From the NCBI GenBank assembly GCA_011800805.1, contig MPNW01000089.1, forward strand, positions 8,559 to 72,558: a DNA stretch of 64,000 bases, in the 5' to 3' direction. This document shows positions 43,159 through 55,793 of the stretch, in pieces. The position numbers were made by a program, and so were the translations under genes. The number at the start of each line of letters is the position of its first letter. The stretch's first letter is position 1. The notes beneath the pieces are model-generated. The model saw only the letters and a list, made by a program, of their open reading frames with translations, ran no database searches and was not told where the DNA came from. This stretch comes from Hirudo medicinalis (Eukaryota; Annelida; Clitellata; Hirudinida; Hirudinidae).

Positions 43159-46100
43159 CTAATTAGATTGTTCTGATGACCCTCGGGCATGTTCAAGGGC
43201 TTGTCGGAGACAGAGTGCCAACAAGTCATCCACTTCATCTGTGTCGCACTCTGAATCTATTTCAAAGTCCTAGAAAGAGTTAATAAAAATCTTATTTAAA
43301 TAAATAATTTACAATATTTTCAAAAGGAAAAAATTGTGCCATTTTGATGTCTCAATCTCATCAAGAATTTAAGTGGCTTGGTTCAACAAAATCAGATACT
43401 AAAATTGAAGCTGAAAAATTATATGCAATCATATGTGCTCATGATTCATTTCAAGTCATTCATGAATATCACAACAGAGGACAATTAAATCCTCAGAACT
43501 CAAAGCAATTCCTGGTGTCACCAATTACAGGACATAATTGTACAACAAATTGTCAGCAATAAAAACAGCGATCAAGTTAAGAGGCAATAATGATGTGCTG
43601 ACCTCATTTATTGTTTTGAGGAGTTTGGCTATCATCCTCCTGACAGTGGACAGTTTGCTGCTCGACTGCTCTGCCTCACATTGCTTCACCTGGGCTTCAT
43701 GCTGGAAACTGCTCACCAACTGTTTGCATAAGTTATGATGATTTTTATGTTAAATCATTAATTAAACTTTAACTACAAAGTCATCCAGAAAAGCCGAACG
43801 ATCGATTATTTCTTGAGAGACAACACAAATGCGATCTCAGAAACCGTAGCTATTGGTATGCAACTTATAAATGATTGAGAATAACAACAACATACCTTTC
43901 TCAACCCCTTCTCATATTGGTCAAAGAAATCATCCAATGGGAAAGTAGAGAGATCCTGAGTAGCAAGAGAGGATACTGTTTCTTTATCCATATACCACTG
44001 AGGAGGCAGAAAGTATCTTAGGCAGGTCCTGCAAGTTGAAGAATGTAAGTGATGCTTCAATAATTAATTACACTTGAAGGATTGGATTGGTTAGGATCTT
44101 GAATCAACTTGTGACCTATCGGCTATTGTTGGCGTTACATTGCTATTGTTTGCATTCAATAAAATAATCTAAAGGTGGTAATGGCATATGGCATGTAAGT
44201 TATCTCAGAGGGTTGCATTCCTGCAAGCCATAGTAAAAACAGGTCATTATGTATTATGGCTGCAGTCCATCTTGCAATGCCACAAAGCACGTCTGGGAGT
44301 CGGAACTACATAAATATACTCATTATTTATCATCATAATCATCATTAAAGTATTTCTATCAATTTAACATCATTATCACATCTAATTAGACCTGAATCCA
44401 TTGGCAATCTCTTCATAGGCCTGCAAATCAAAAGTAGTATTTGTCCCACAGCTGTTGAAAGTTTTGTCAGCTGATGCACAAGGAACAGGAGCATTTGATT
44501 GGGATTCTTCAGGTAAATCAGTGGCCCCATTTAATGGGGCTTCATTTAAGGGTGAGGGGTGGTGGTGGTGGTCATCATTGAGGCCATTTTTCAGAGGACC
44601 CGAATCGGAAGGAGTAGTCGACGGCATGTTACCATTGGTGTCGTTGGTCAAGTTGTTGCTGGGAGAAGATTCATTGGCTTCCAATGGAGAGTTGTTCTGT
44701 AACAAGATGAGTTCATCCATGACTCTTTACAATAATTGGTCATTAAAATTATTTTTCTTTGTCATGCCATCAGTATGCAGCTTCCCCACAATGTCTGACT
44801 ATAACATCCAACATCATCCATCATCATTGTAAATATTATCATCATCATCCCATAAAGTCAAGCTCTCTCACCTTATCCTCCAAAACCTGAATGTCATGAC
44901 TGGCCTTTGGAAACCTGAATGGAGTTTTTAAATAGATGGTTAAAATTGAACAGAAAAGCTTTTTTTAATGAAATCTCAGGTAGCTGAGTGATTTCTCTTT
45001 TTGCAATGACAAATGATTAATGGTTTGACTGGTCCTCTTTGAGAAAAGGTAGTTTACCCAAATACACTTCCTTATATCAGTAAAAACTGAATCATCGAAA
45101 GAGGGCTTCCGACAGGCAGACACGTTGGTTGGACTTAATTTAACAATAGTCTCAGCTCACCACATGTCTGTAATGCCATGGAAGCTGCTATTGAATCGAA
45201 CTCTGCACGTCTCCTTTGAAATACTCTCCTCCACCACTTCTCCCTCAATCCTGGATTGTTATAAGCAAATAATAACTATTATAGCTTAAATGCTACATCA
45301 TGAGAATGGATAATACAATAAATTATTAAAAAATAAGTCTTTTAACTAATAAATCACTTAAATAATTCTCATCACCAACCAGAACTTCTGAACCATGGCC
45401 TTAACCTTCCTGCCCACAGTCAAAAGACCTCTGTTTCTTCTGCCCTCATCACCTCTGATGCTCTCTATTAAGCCATCATCATCATCATCATCATCTTCAA
45501 CATCATCATCATAATCCTTCCTGGCAGTGACAGGGGAGACGGTTCTGGCTTTCGAGTTCGAGTTGGTTGCCGTCTTTGCAGCCGATCGATTCGAGGCTAG
45601 AGATGAAATGAAAGAATGAGTTTTATCACTCAGAATAAATATAATTTTTAATATTTGTTGAAGCTCTTGCAAGATGGATAATTAGAAAAATACATTTAAA
45701 TTAATTATTTCACAATTACAGCAGAACATAACAAGCCAATTTATAAACTCTCCCAAGGTTATCATCATCACCTGCAACTACATCCTCATGGAAGTGTCTT
45801 CCAGTGGAGTTCTTCAGCTTCTCCTTCAGCTTAGAGTTTTTCTTTTTCTCGTAGGTGAGAGATGGGATGGACATTTTCCTCCTCTTCTCACCTAATTTAT
45901 CTGAGTAGCTGTCATAATCGTCGTCTTCATCATCGAAGTCACCGTGACTGCTGTTGTTTGTTTGTCCAACGCTGAAGTCATCATCGCTGTTTACGTTGCT
46001 ATGGTTACTGCTGCTGCGATCGGTACTGCGTCGAACTTTATCTCGTCGTGGAATTTTATAGGACCGACGGACTGGCGAAGGGGACGACCGGTGTTTCAAG

Positions 46101-47186
46101 GATATGTCTGAGGCGGGCCTTCTTGTTGGCTAAGGAGATTGAGAGATGTGACGCGATTAAGATGAATGAAAAGAAATGAATTACTGTTATACATGTACAC
46201 TCTCTTGAGCATCAATGTGTATAATGCATCTTCAAATGTCTAATACCACTCAATCTTAAGACTACAAATTACTTCTTCATCTCTGACCTCCTTAACCATG
46301 GAATGCTGAATAGACTTGGTAAGCACTGTATGCTTATTCGAAGGGGCGTGCTTATGCATGGAGGATATGGCCGAAGAGATAGACGCTCCAAAGTTCCTCA
46401 TTGGTCGCTGAGTTGAGATTTTCAATGAGGAGTGGGAGGGGCATTGTGGGATCCCCTTCTGTGGTGGGTGCTTGGAAGGCTGGAAAGAATTGTAAAAGTA
46501 ATTAATGCTTAGATGTTTAGACATTCGACCTCACATGTCCTCGTCCAACGTCCTTAAGACAACTTACAGATTAAAATACAAATAAGAACCAATCCATTTA
46601 GAATCTTTGACTGTATTTTGATCAGTATCATATTATTACTCGTAGTATTATATTATTACTCGTTAGTATTATATCATTATTCATTAGTATGTTATTACTC
46701 GTTACAAACAAAAGTAGTTTTGTGCAGCTCACAGTGTTGTGCTGTTTCCTCACAGCAGTTGTTTCTATTTCTGAGGAGTGAGTACAAAGACCTTGCTTCT
46801 GAAATAACACTAACTTATTAAAAACTGCAAAAACTTCGGGTTCGGCATAACGTCGACGGCCGCGGTCTGTTAAAGTCTAACGCTCCGAATCCAAAATCAG
46901 GAGGAGTAATCGCAGAAAGAACGTAGCGAGCTATGGAACGAACGAACGACATCGCCACGAGTCAAGATCACACGAGTCAAAAATCATCCTCCAACCGCTT
47001 TATTGCCTCTCGTTGCTTCACTGCCGTGAGAACTGTTTTCGACGTCTTCCGAGTGAATCGAGGACATCGACGAGGGGGAAGAGTCGACCCTCCTCTTGGG
47101 ATCATTCCTCTGCTTAAATTAATTATAATATCGGTCCTAGTATACTAGAATTATGATATTTACATTGCAATATGTAATACATATCA

Positions 47187-47234
<48 letters not shown>

Positions 47235-50200
47235 ATGTTAAGTTGCTTAAGTAAAGCCTAATAATTTTAGAGGACATTAATTAAATGAAAATAAAGTATA
47301 GAAAGGACCGTCCTCGTCGGGCTGTGGCGTTTGATTATTACCTGCATCTTGTCCAAGAGAGATTGCTTCCTTTTTATTTCCTGTAAAAATAGTGCAAAAA
47401 GATTGTGATAACTGCTTATCGGTTAAGAATGACTACTTGAAATTCGTTAATAAAATTCAGGCTCCTAGTTGACCTCTTCCAGGTCCTTCTCCTTCTGTTC
47501 CTTTGATTTTGGCATCTTCTTAAGGATACCCTCCGGCAGATTCAGCTTTTCTTCAGGAGCCGAACATCTGTGGTCGCACACAAATTTGCACATAAGTAAA
47601 TGAAGGTATTAATGTCTGGTATATGAGGTATTAATGTCAGGTGTATATCATACATGCACCTGATCATTATTCATTAGTATGATAATGCTATAATAGAACC
47701 TAGGAATTTTCAGCACATCAGAAATTCTAGAAATATTATGGTAAATCCAAGTACATGGTGTACTTGAAAACGTAAATGAATTTTTTTTTACAGATGCTAG
47801 AAGATCATCGTTCAACAAACCGATTATGGGCAGGATCGGGGTTCATGGAGCAAACCCAATCATCAGGGAATACTTTGTTTATGTTGTTGGATGAGTAAGG
47901 GATGATTCTCCATTTGAGGCAAAGATCTAAAATGGGCGTTATTGACCTCATCATCACAGCTAGTTTACAAGTGATGTTATGTGAGTGACACCTTGCTACG
48001 AATGCATGAATGCTTGCATTAATTTTGAAAACTCACCACATTGAAGGGTGATTTGCACCTGTGCGGTCCTCTTCCTTATGTATTTCGGATCCGACGAGGG
48101 CAACGCATGCCAGTTTGGACTGATGTAGCCAAAGTTCTCCCTGAATGGAAAATTGAAATTTGTGATGATTTCAATGCCTTGCTGTGATGATAAAGCTAAC
48201 CCTCATTGGTGGTCTAGCAAGAGATGCATTTAACGAAGAACATGCCATTCTTTCCAAAAATATTAACATATACAAACTAATCTATCTCGTCTTTACATGC
48301 ATTTCATCGGCACTAACGCGAACAGCAAATGCAAAAGCAATAACAAAAATTAATTTTATCTCCATTTCAAAAAGCACACCAATAGTTGTGGGCCCCTTAA
48401 ATAGCAATATTAATAAGTGATCAATAGTCACCATCAAAATCATCACCAAAACTCACCAAAACTTGGAGACACCTTGTTGTGCTGATGAGCAAGTGTTTAA
48501 ACAAATGTCAATTGAAAGCATTTTTATGTTGTCATTAAAACATTAACATTGATAATCAATCAACCATAATATTTCTGTTTATTTTTTACATCAATTCAAG
48601 CCAGTGCTAGAGTAGGATTTGATAAATTCCACCATTATCATCATCCACTCACCGATATCAATATCCCTCCAGTACTGCAACATGTGTTCTCCCATGGCCT
48701 GTTGCAGATGCCTGTATTCCTTTGCATCAGCAAAGTCCTGCTTGTTATGGGTAGGTTCCAGAACAAGATATGGAGCATCCACGACCCCTAAGGTCAAATA
48801 TTTATGGGTTTCTAATATATACAGGAATTATATAAGATAAATTTATAAATGTAAATGCGGCTCATTTATATTGCACACAATGAAGAGCTTCATAAGTGCT
48901 TTTTGTTAAACATTTATATAACACCCCTTCCCAATGGCTCTCGTGGCAGTGCAAGCCGGGTTTCGAACACATCGTGACCGTTGCCATTACTGCCGCACGT
49001 AGGAACGCAACCCTTTCAGCTAGCTCGCATGCCAAATATACCCCGGAATATTGGTTCAATTGGTTGTATTTGGGCAATGATGAACCCATTCAAACTGGCT
49101 TCTAATATAATTTTTTAATTCTAAAAAATGAAGTCTAATACAATGTTGAATCATTAACGAATAATCCAATAATAATTGTTATTAATAATAATAAGTATTA
49201 TAATATAATATAAGAATATAATATTAATGTGGAGATTAAGAAACTAAAAACGAATAATTGACAAATAAAGAATGACTCACCAACGACACCATTGCAAAGA
49301 CTAAAACAAAAATAAGAAACATTGAATATTATTCGGCCTATGTTATCATCGATGTCATTTCTGACTGCAGTCAACAGCTTTATGATTGTCAATAAAAAAA
49401 ACTAACAATGACACAGCTCAAGTGATCAAGGCTCGTAGTGACTGATTTGTATGGTTGTACTTAAGCAAATTTAGTCAATGATTTCACAGTACTGCCAAAC
49501 CATTCCCAAAACAAGGTCCAACGTACACCCGATACTCACACTCCCCCGTCCAGCTGAGGTCCGATCTTCTGGTACATCTTGATGAGTCGACTGCAATTAT
49601 AAACAAACACTCCGTCTCTGCTCCTGTTCTCCAGGTTGATGCCGAACACGAACACCAGCTGCTTCGGTTCTTTCAGCGATCTACGTTAAGGTTCGTTCGT
49701 AGTAGTAGAATTAAGACGACGATTAATTGATTTATCACTGAAGATGCAAACGTCGTGCAAAACGATATAAACGATTCGTAAACATTCAGCAAAGGCATGA
49801 ATGCAGCATACTTATTCTTCCTCTCAGAAATGGCCTTCCTCAACTGGGCTTCCTTTCTTAATTCGAGGGCATGAGTCTGCGCCCTCCTTAATTCTATCTG
49901 GAAGTAAATAATAATGGCATTAGAAAAATAAGTGGTTTTTATTTATATTAAGACAAACATCTCGCTCAATTTTTATTGAAGGTACCTACCCTCTGCTCTT
50001 TGTCTGGCATCATGCCCAATTTTATCTCAAGGTCTCTGCAAAGTCACCATTATATGGATATTATGGGATTTATGAAATGATTGTGCTGTTAAGGATGACC
50101 TAAAAATCCAAGCGCAGACTTACTTGGCTTTGCTCTCTGCCTCTCTGGCCCTGAATTCAGCTGCATTAATAATGAATGAAACTGGTGTTACTACCAACTT

Positions 50201-53200
50201 CAATTGGATAATAATGGCAATGATGATTGTTGTATCCTTACTTTTATGTTTGTTTATTGTCTATAACTAACTATAAGAAGTTTGAGGAATCAACTTGGGA
50301 AGGGAATTGTTTATTTAGTAATTAATCTTTTCGAGCTCACAACAAAAGATATTGNNNNNNNNNNNNNNNNNNNNNNNNNNNNNNNNNNNNNNNNNNNNNN
50401 NNNNNNNNNNNNNNNNNNNNNNNNNNNNNNNNNNNNNNNNNNNNNNNNNNNNNNNNNNNNNNNNNNNNNNNNNNNNNNNNNNNNNNNNNNNNNNNNNNNN
50501 NNNNNNNNNNNNNNNNNNNNNNNNNNNNNNNNNNNNNNNNNNNNNNNNNNNNNNNNNNNNNNNNNNNNNNNNNNNNNNNNNNNNNNNNNNNNNNNNNNNN
50601 NNNNNNNNNNNNNNNNNNNNNNNNNNNNNNNNNNNNNNNNNNNNNNNNNNNNNNNNNNNNNNNNNNNNNNNNNNNNNNNNNNNNNNNNNNNNNNNNNNNN
50701 NNNNNNNNNNNNNNNNNNNNNNNNNNNNNNNNNNNNNNNNNNNNNNNNNNNNNNNNNNNNNNNNNNNNNNNNNNNNNNNNNNNNNNNNNNNNNNNNNNNN
50801 NNNNNNNNNNNNNNNNNNNNNNNNNNNNNNNNNNNNNNNNNNNNNNNNNNNNNNNNNNNNNNNNNNNNNNNNNNNNNNNNNNNNNNNNNNNNNNNNNNNN
50901 NNNNNNNNNNNNNNNNNNNNNNNNNNNNNNNNNNNNNNNNNNNNNNNNNNNNNNNNNNNNNNNNNNACTTGGGAAGGGAATTGTTTATTTAGTAATTAAT
51001 CTTTTCGAGCTCACAACAAAAGATATTGAATCTTATATTACTAATTATTAATAAATTCCTAAAACTTTATTATATAATAATTATCCTAATTATTATATAA
51101 TACCACTACAACAATGATGAAGATGATGATTTTGACACTAACCATTTCTGGCATCCTCCTCTGCCTTCTTGGCCTCTTTCTCTGACCTGGCTCTAAACCT
51201 GGCAGAGGTGTACTTGTACGATCGGGGCTTGTAGAGAGTGTTAACAATGCGCTTGGTGCGCACCTTTTTACCCTGAATGTACACCCTCATGTGAGGATCA
51301 ACATACAAGATGGAAGCATAAGATCTGAAGGACTTCCTTTCTGGTAGCAATCTGCATCGAATTATTCTGTCGACCATAAATCAGTCAAAGAGTCAGTTTG
51401 TTTAGACTTCTTTTTGATAGTTATTCTGTATATGTGAGTGGAGTAACATTGTCTAGTAGTGTTAGTTGGTTAGTGGAAACCCTTGCGAGCGGCTAGGATT
51501 CGACCTCCTAAAGGAGCCGCAAAGAAGCAAAAAACCTTCACCGCTCAGCTATCGACATCCAGGATGGAGAGCAGATAGTAGTTACAATGTCTAGTAATGC
51601 AATGAATGTTGTAGTTTGATGCAATGCATTTAAATGAGCTGATGGAAAATGTTTTGTTGCCTTCCTAGAGATGTCATAATCACAAACTCTCTTCATTGCA
51701 TTTCATTTTACATCCGCCATGACTAAAAGACATGAGAAGCACATTGTGTCATCATAATGCAACACTTTAAGTTTCAATAAATAAAAAGACAAAAAGTGAT
51801 GAAACTTACCCCTCGTTGGTATCATCATCAGCTGAGCTGAGGAGTATGTCGTAAGGATCGGTCTTCACATCCAACTCGGGCTCTCCTGTGTCCAGGAGTT
51901 TCAGATTGTAGACAATGACAAGAGTCCCTTGATGATGACAGCAATTGTTATTTCATTACCAATGTAATTACGTTAATGGTCTCTATTATTATTTTGTTTT
52001 AATGCATATCAATCACAACGGTATTGCAGTGAACAATTGTAGACATTTTCAGAGCTACCTGATGTGCCCTCTATCTTGTCGAATTCCTTCATGAACTGGG
52101 CATCTGTCCGGAATGGAGAATACTTCAATATCAGCTCCATTTCCTGAACATGCTGTTGACCAATCAAATGATCAGTACGAGAAGTAGTACGACCAATCCC
52201 ATCAACACGAATCGTCACACTAAGCATCTAACGTCCTCCTACCTTCTCCTTTTCTCTAGGAGTCTTGGCCAGAGGTCGCTTTGTATTGGCATCAAAGGAT
52301 GGCATAGGAACTATGATCTGAGAAGAACATCGAACAGAACATAAATAATTGATTAATGTGAATGATAAGTATATCATCCATGCATAAGACCACCCACCTC
52401 CTCCAATTGCTCCCTCTCGTGGAATGTCCTGGAGAGGAAGACGCAAGTGAGGGCCGAGTCTTTCTTCGTGAACAGCATGAGGTCGTTGCCGATCCTCATA
52501 GAACCCCTGATCAAAAGGTCGTCAACATCAGGCAACAGTGCTATAAGAGCTAGGTAGGATGTTTGTGCAAGTGACTAACGAAGAGCTCTGTTTAACCAAA
52601 GGCTAGGAGCCTAACACCTGCCACCTCTATCTAAACTTTAAAGTGCTTCCGCAACATTTAAATTTTACATGGCTATTTTATCAATTAAATGATTGAACGA
52701 ATCACTTCACATCTAGTTACATAATTAAGGGAAACACTTAGCTAGCCCATTAATTAGAGCCTTTTATGCAGCTAGATGATATTTTTTAGGAAGAGCTTGG
52801 GGCTTGCATATCAAATCAATGTACACAAATCAATTGCAATGCCAATCAATTTAAAATTAATTTAGTAAAAGAATGTCTAAAACATTACCAATGATAAGGC
52901 ATTTCATTGTTTTTTTTAAATGACAGACTTAGTCCAAAATCTGCATGTCGTTGGAGAAATTACTAAAAAGTAAAGACGACTAACGATTTCAGGCCGTTGC
53001 CATATTTCCCAATCATGTGTGAGTCGAGTGATTTCTTAGTGGATTTGCCAAACGTGATGATGTCGGAGGCCTCCTCTGGAATAGTAATGAACAGTGATAG
53101 ATGAAAATGACTGACATCATGATGATTTTGATGATGGCGACGATAATGCTCACCTGGAGACATCCCCTGTCCATCATCCAGAAAACAGAGCATGTATCCT

Positions 53201-54234
53201 CCTCGCAAAGTGGAGTCCGACACTAAAAGTCAAAAGATCCCAGAAACATTCAATTAGCTTCCCTAACCATCAGAAGTCTGGTTAACATCTAATCTTATTT
53301 TGATTTTTAAGCTGGAGGAAGGCAGTCATAAGTGTGACAAGGCAACAATGAAAATTACAAACCTATTTACAATTTAGTTTTTAAATTAACTTTAACTTGT
53401 ATCCTCTGAAACTCGAGGTAAAATGACATTGTCCTAAACGTCACAAAAATCAACAACATTGTCGTAAATGTCATAAAAGACAACAACATTGTCTTAAACG
53501 TCGACATCATAGAAATTAAATGCTATCATTTCCCGAGGAAATATTTAATTTGTCTGTCCACTTCCTTAACCAAATCATCTAACTTTTAACATAAGAACAT
53601 GAGCACGTCGACTAAGACACGACTTAAGTTATTTTAATTGTTGATTTTGAAACGAAAACTCACCCGAGTGAATGTTGATTTTTGTTGCGTAGGCATCCCT
53701 GAGGCAGAATATTTGTAATAATTACAAGTCAAACTAACAAAACTAATCGAGCGAGCTAATTTCAAGTGATGGCCGACATCAAAAACTACAGGAAAATGTC
53801 TAAATAAGCGGCATAGAATTTTTATCCCGGGTAGAAATAATTAACTGGAATAATAAACAATAAGCTCGCATCTGAAAGCATGGGTGATGTAATTTTATGC
53901 GTGCCCCGACGTACCGCTACGATAAACAGAAGAATATGCATGCACAGCAAGTGTGGCCAGCAATGCAAAGTTTTCAAACCATGGCTTTGACTTTTTATTG
54001 CCAGTTATGCTGTATTCATTAGTGCTATTATTTCAGAAATAATAATAATGGTAATGCTGATGGTGATGATGGTGGTAATGGTAATTTGGCGCACAGGTTG
54101 GCCGAATGGGTTAAGAAAAAATAATTAAACATCTCATACCTGGCATTGTCCAACAACTCAGCTAGGGCACCGAAGAGAAATTCGTGTGTGGTCCTGTCAA
54201 AGCAATGTTTGAGTGGTTCACTGAGTAATGCAGA
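43159..54234 (-). CDS. MORC2: MORC2-like GHKL ATPase with CW zinc finger, 29 mapped exons (first coding exon unresolved)
   Basis: Twenty-nine minus-strand exons from 54234-54140 to 43269-43159 join in frame to about 1,096 residues. GHKL ATPase: [20 protein letters not shown] (N-box), [10 protein letters not shown] (G1), [16 protein letters not shown] (G2), [12 protein letters not shown]. Then the transducer region ([31 protein letters not shown]), the ATPase coiled-coil insertion, [48 protein letters not shown] and [20 protein letters not shown]; the CW finger (QCDLCLKWR ... [11 protein letters not shown] ... RCSAPE); a basic/Asp-rich linker; a chromo-like segment ([20 protein letters not shown]); and the C-terminal coiled-coil segment [36 protein letters not shown]. 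In vertebrates MORC2 compacts chromatin and supports HUSH-dependent silencing. The exon before 54234 (start Met) was not found, and the N gap lies in an intron. Exons of 20 nt and 16 nt occur at 49300-49281 and 48472-48457. Confidence 0.93.
46625..46705. repeat. Degenerate about 21-bp tandem repeat in MORC2 intron
   Basis: Three to four imperfect copies of a unit like ATTATTACTCGTTAGTATTA. Confidence 0.7.
46835..47145. other. GC-rich, CpG-rich island inside an AT-rich MORC2 intron
   Basis: About 300 bp with many CG dinucleotides (for example CGTCGACGGCCGCGG), sharply different from the flanks and between the exons at 47380-47342 and 46479-46273. A 71-codon open frame (46933-47148, +) has no recognisable family. 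It could be a transposon or LTR fragment, or an internal promoter; undecided. Confidence 0.45.
47189..47229. repeat. (AT)n dinucleotide microsatellite
   Basis: About 20 uninterrupted AT units in the same MORC2 intron. Confidence 0.95.
48845..49045 (-). repeat. tRNA-derived SINE-like copy
   Basis: On the minus strand, TAGCTGAAAGGG (49022-49011) fits a Pol III A box and GTTCGAAACCC (48968-48958) a B box, about 42 nt apart. It shares GCAAGCCGGG and GGAACGCAACCCTTTC (plus strand) with the copies near 22800 and 27110. It lies in the intron between the 20-nt micro-exon and the 48787 exon of MORC2. Confidence 0.6.
50293..51028. other. Assembly gap (612 N) flanked by identical 62-bp sequence
   Basis: Ns run 50355-50966. 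The 62 bp before the gap (50293-50354) and the 62 bp after it (50967-51028) are the same sequence, starting ACTTGGGAAGGGAATTG and ending AAAAGATATTG. The most economical reading is that the two contigs overlap and the gap is artificial. It falls in a MORC2 intron (between exons 51351-51143 and 50160-50124), and those exons join in phase, so no coding sequence seems lost. Confidence 0.9.
51480..51565 (-). repeat. tRNA-like sequence (SINE head or tRNA pseudogene)
   Basis: On the minus strand, TAGCTGAGCGG (51551-51541) fits the A box and GGTCGAATCC (51505-51496) the B box minus one T, 35 nt apart. It differs from the other SINE-like copies in the window. The missing B-box base and the lack of a clear acceptor stem argue against a functional tRNA. 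Confidence 0.45.
53426..53512. repeat. 30-bp tandem repeat, about 2.9 copies
   Basis: Units begin ACATTGTCCTAAACGTCA, ACATTGTCGTAAATGTCA and ACATTGTCTTAAACGTCG at 30-bp spacing, inside a MORC2 intron. Confidence 0.8.
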
Positions 54235-55793
54235 CTGGAACAGAGGTGAAGTGTTCAACTCCCACTCATATCCAATAAAATGACCAATATGTTCATGCTA
54301 TGTATACATAAATAATCAAGTGATAAGTTATGAGGTTCTCAGTTGATTCAAATGCTTTCCTACCCATTATATCTTATCAAATGCACTTTAAATCACAGAG
54401 ATTCACAAGATTTCAACCATACAAAATTGGCTATAGTTCTTAATCGTATCTTCAATTTTTGCCATCCACTTCAGAAGAGAATAAATGCCAAAGTATTAGC
54501 TAATCCCAAATAACAGTGGCAGAAGTAGCAACAATAACCACCAGAAATCAGAAAGTGGAAAAATTTTGATAATATGAAGTTGTCATGACATGTTTATCTC
54601 TCTCAAGAATTGAACTGTGTTTACAAACAAATGTTTCCTTCTTCAAAAGAATGAAGTGGTCAAGAGACCATAACAATGGCTGGCATTTACCGATCATCTA
54701 ACTGCCTTAGTCATTTTTCATGATGACCACACAGACATTCCAATTCCAGTTTACTTCAAATTTGTGAGCAGCATTAGTAATAACTGATTTGTATTCATAA
54801 TAAATTTTTGCCATGAATTATGTCGACGAGGCTAAGTAATTAATATAAGCTACTCGTAAACAGCAAAACTAAATGCTAGCTTAAACATCCCTTGCACTTA
54901 CATAATGACATAACTCCATAATGACAAGTAATTGATTTTTTGAACTGAAAAGTAACTGGGGATAATAAAAACTAGATTTGGCTAAATTGGAACTACTTCA
55001 GTCCCAATTTATTAGACCTGAATTCTGTAAAATTACACCATTATAATTGCTTTATTAACGCAAATGAAGTAAAGACAGAAAATAAGTTTGTTGATCAATA
55101 AAATGTTAATTTCTACGTAAATTAACTAACGAATTGGTATGTAGGTAATCAAAGCTCAGTTGAGCCCTGCTCAGTCCTTTATACATTTGTGCCTTGGGAA
55201 ACTCAGTTGTAAATAATATTCTTTAGATGCTGTAACGATAACAGTTTTATCCGCTTGAAAGTAATATTGGCTAGTGGACAAAATGTATGGTTTTTGATCA
55301 GCGGTAAGGTTTCGTTTGTTATCCAAAAATCGATATTAGTCGGCATAACCAAGAAACGAGTCTGAATTGCCCCTTTCTAATCATCAAATTATCAACTCTG
55401 CATCGAAATGCAGACACTACGAGGCTCCAAACAACAAAACTTTAATACTCTGATACGATAAGGGTACGACTTTTAAAAATTGATGAAATTGTTACAAAAC
55501 AAGGCATGGCGTAGAAATTCTAGTGCTCTTACTAATTTGCAAGAGTTTGCGCGAAATATATTTAGTGGAAATTTCTTTACACCAAGTGGAGTATAATCAA
55601 ATTTGTATGTATTAGAAAATTAAATTTGTCTTAAAAACAATCTGTCTTTATATCATGTTTAAACAATTTGCATTACTTAATTTCATTATTTTTTGTTTAG
55701 ATAAGCAATGGTTGTAGTACTATACTAATTTATTTTAAAAAATCAGTATGGTCCGCCTAGCGATAGTCAAAAAAATTCAATGTATACAAAGTC
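54235..55793. other. MORC2 5' region / divergent spacer before NDUFA2
   Basis: The first coding exon of MORC2 (start Met) should lie here on the minus strand but could not be identified by eye. Otherwise AT-rich with no gene seen. NDUFA2 starts at 55794 on the plus strand, so the two genes are divergent. Confidence 0.4.

Noticed and set aside
44455..44832. Trp/Gly-rich plus-strand frame
   Set aside because: Antisense of MORC2 exon 44696-44392 (His-rich run read backwards).
50282..50999. Open frames spanning the N run
   Set aside because: They consist of unknown bases across an assembly gap and carry no coding information.
51480..51565. Functional tRNA gene
   Set aside because: The B box lacks one base and no convincing acceptor stem could be drawn; treated as a tRNA-like repeat.
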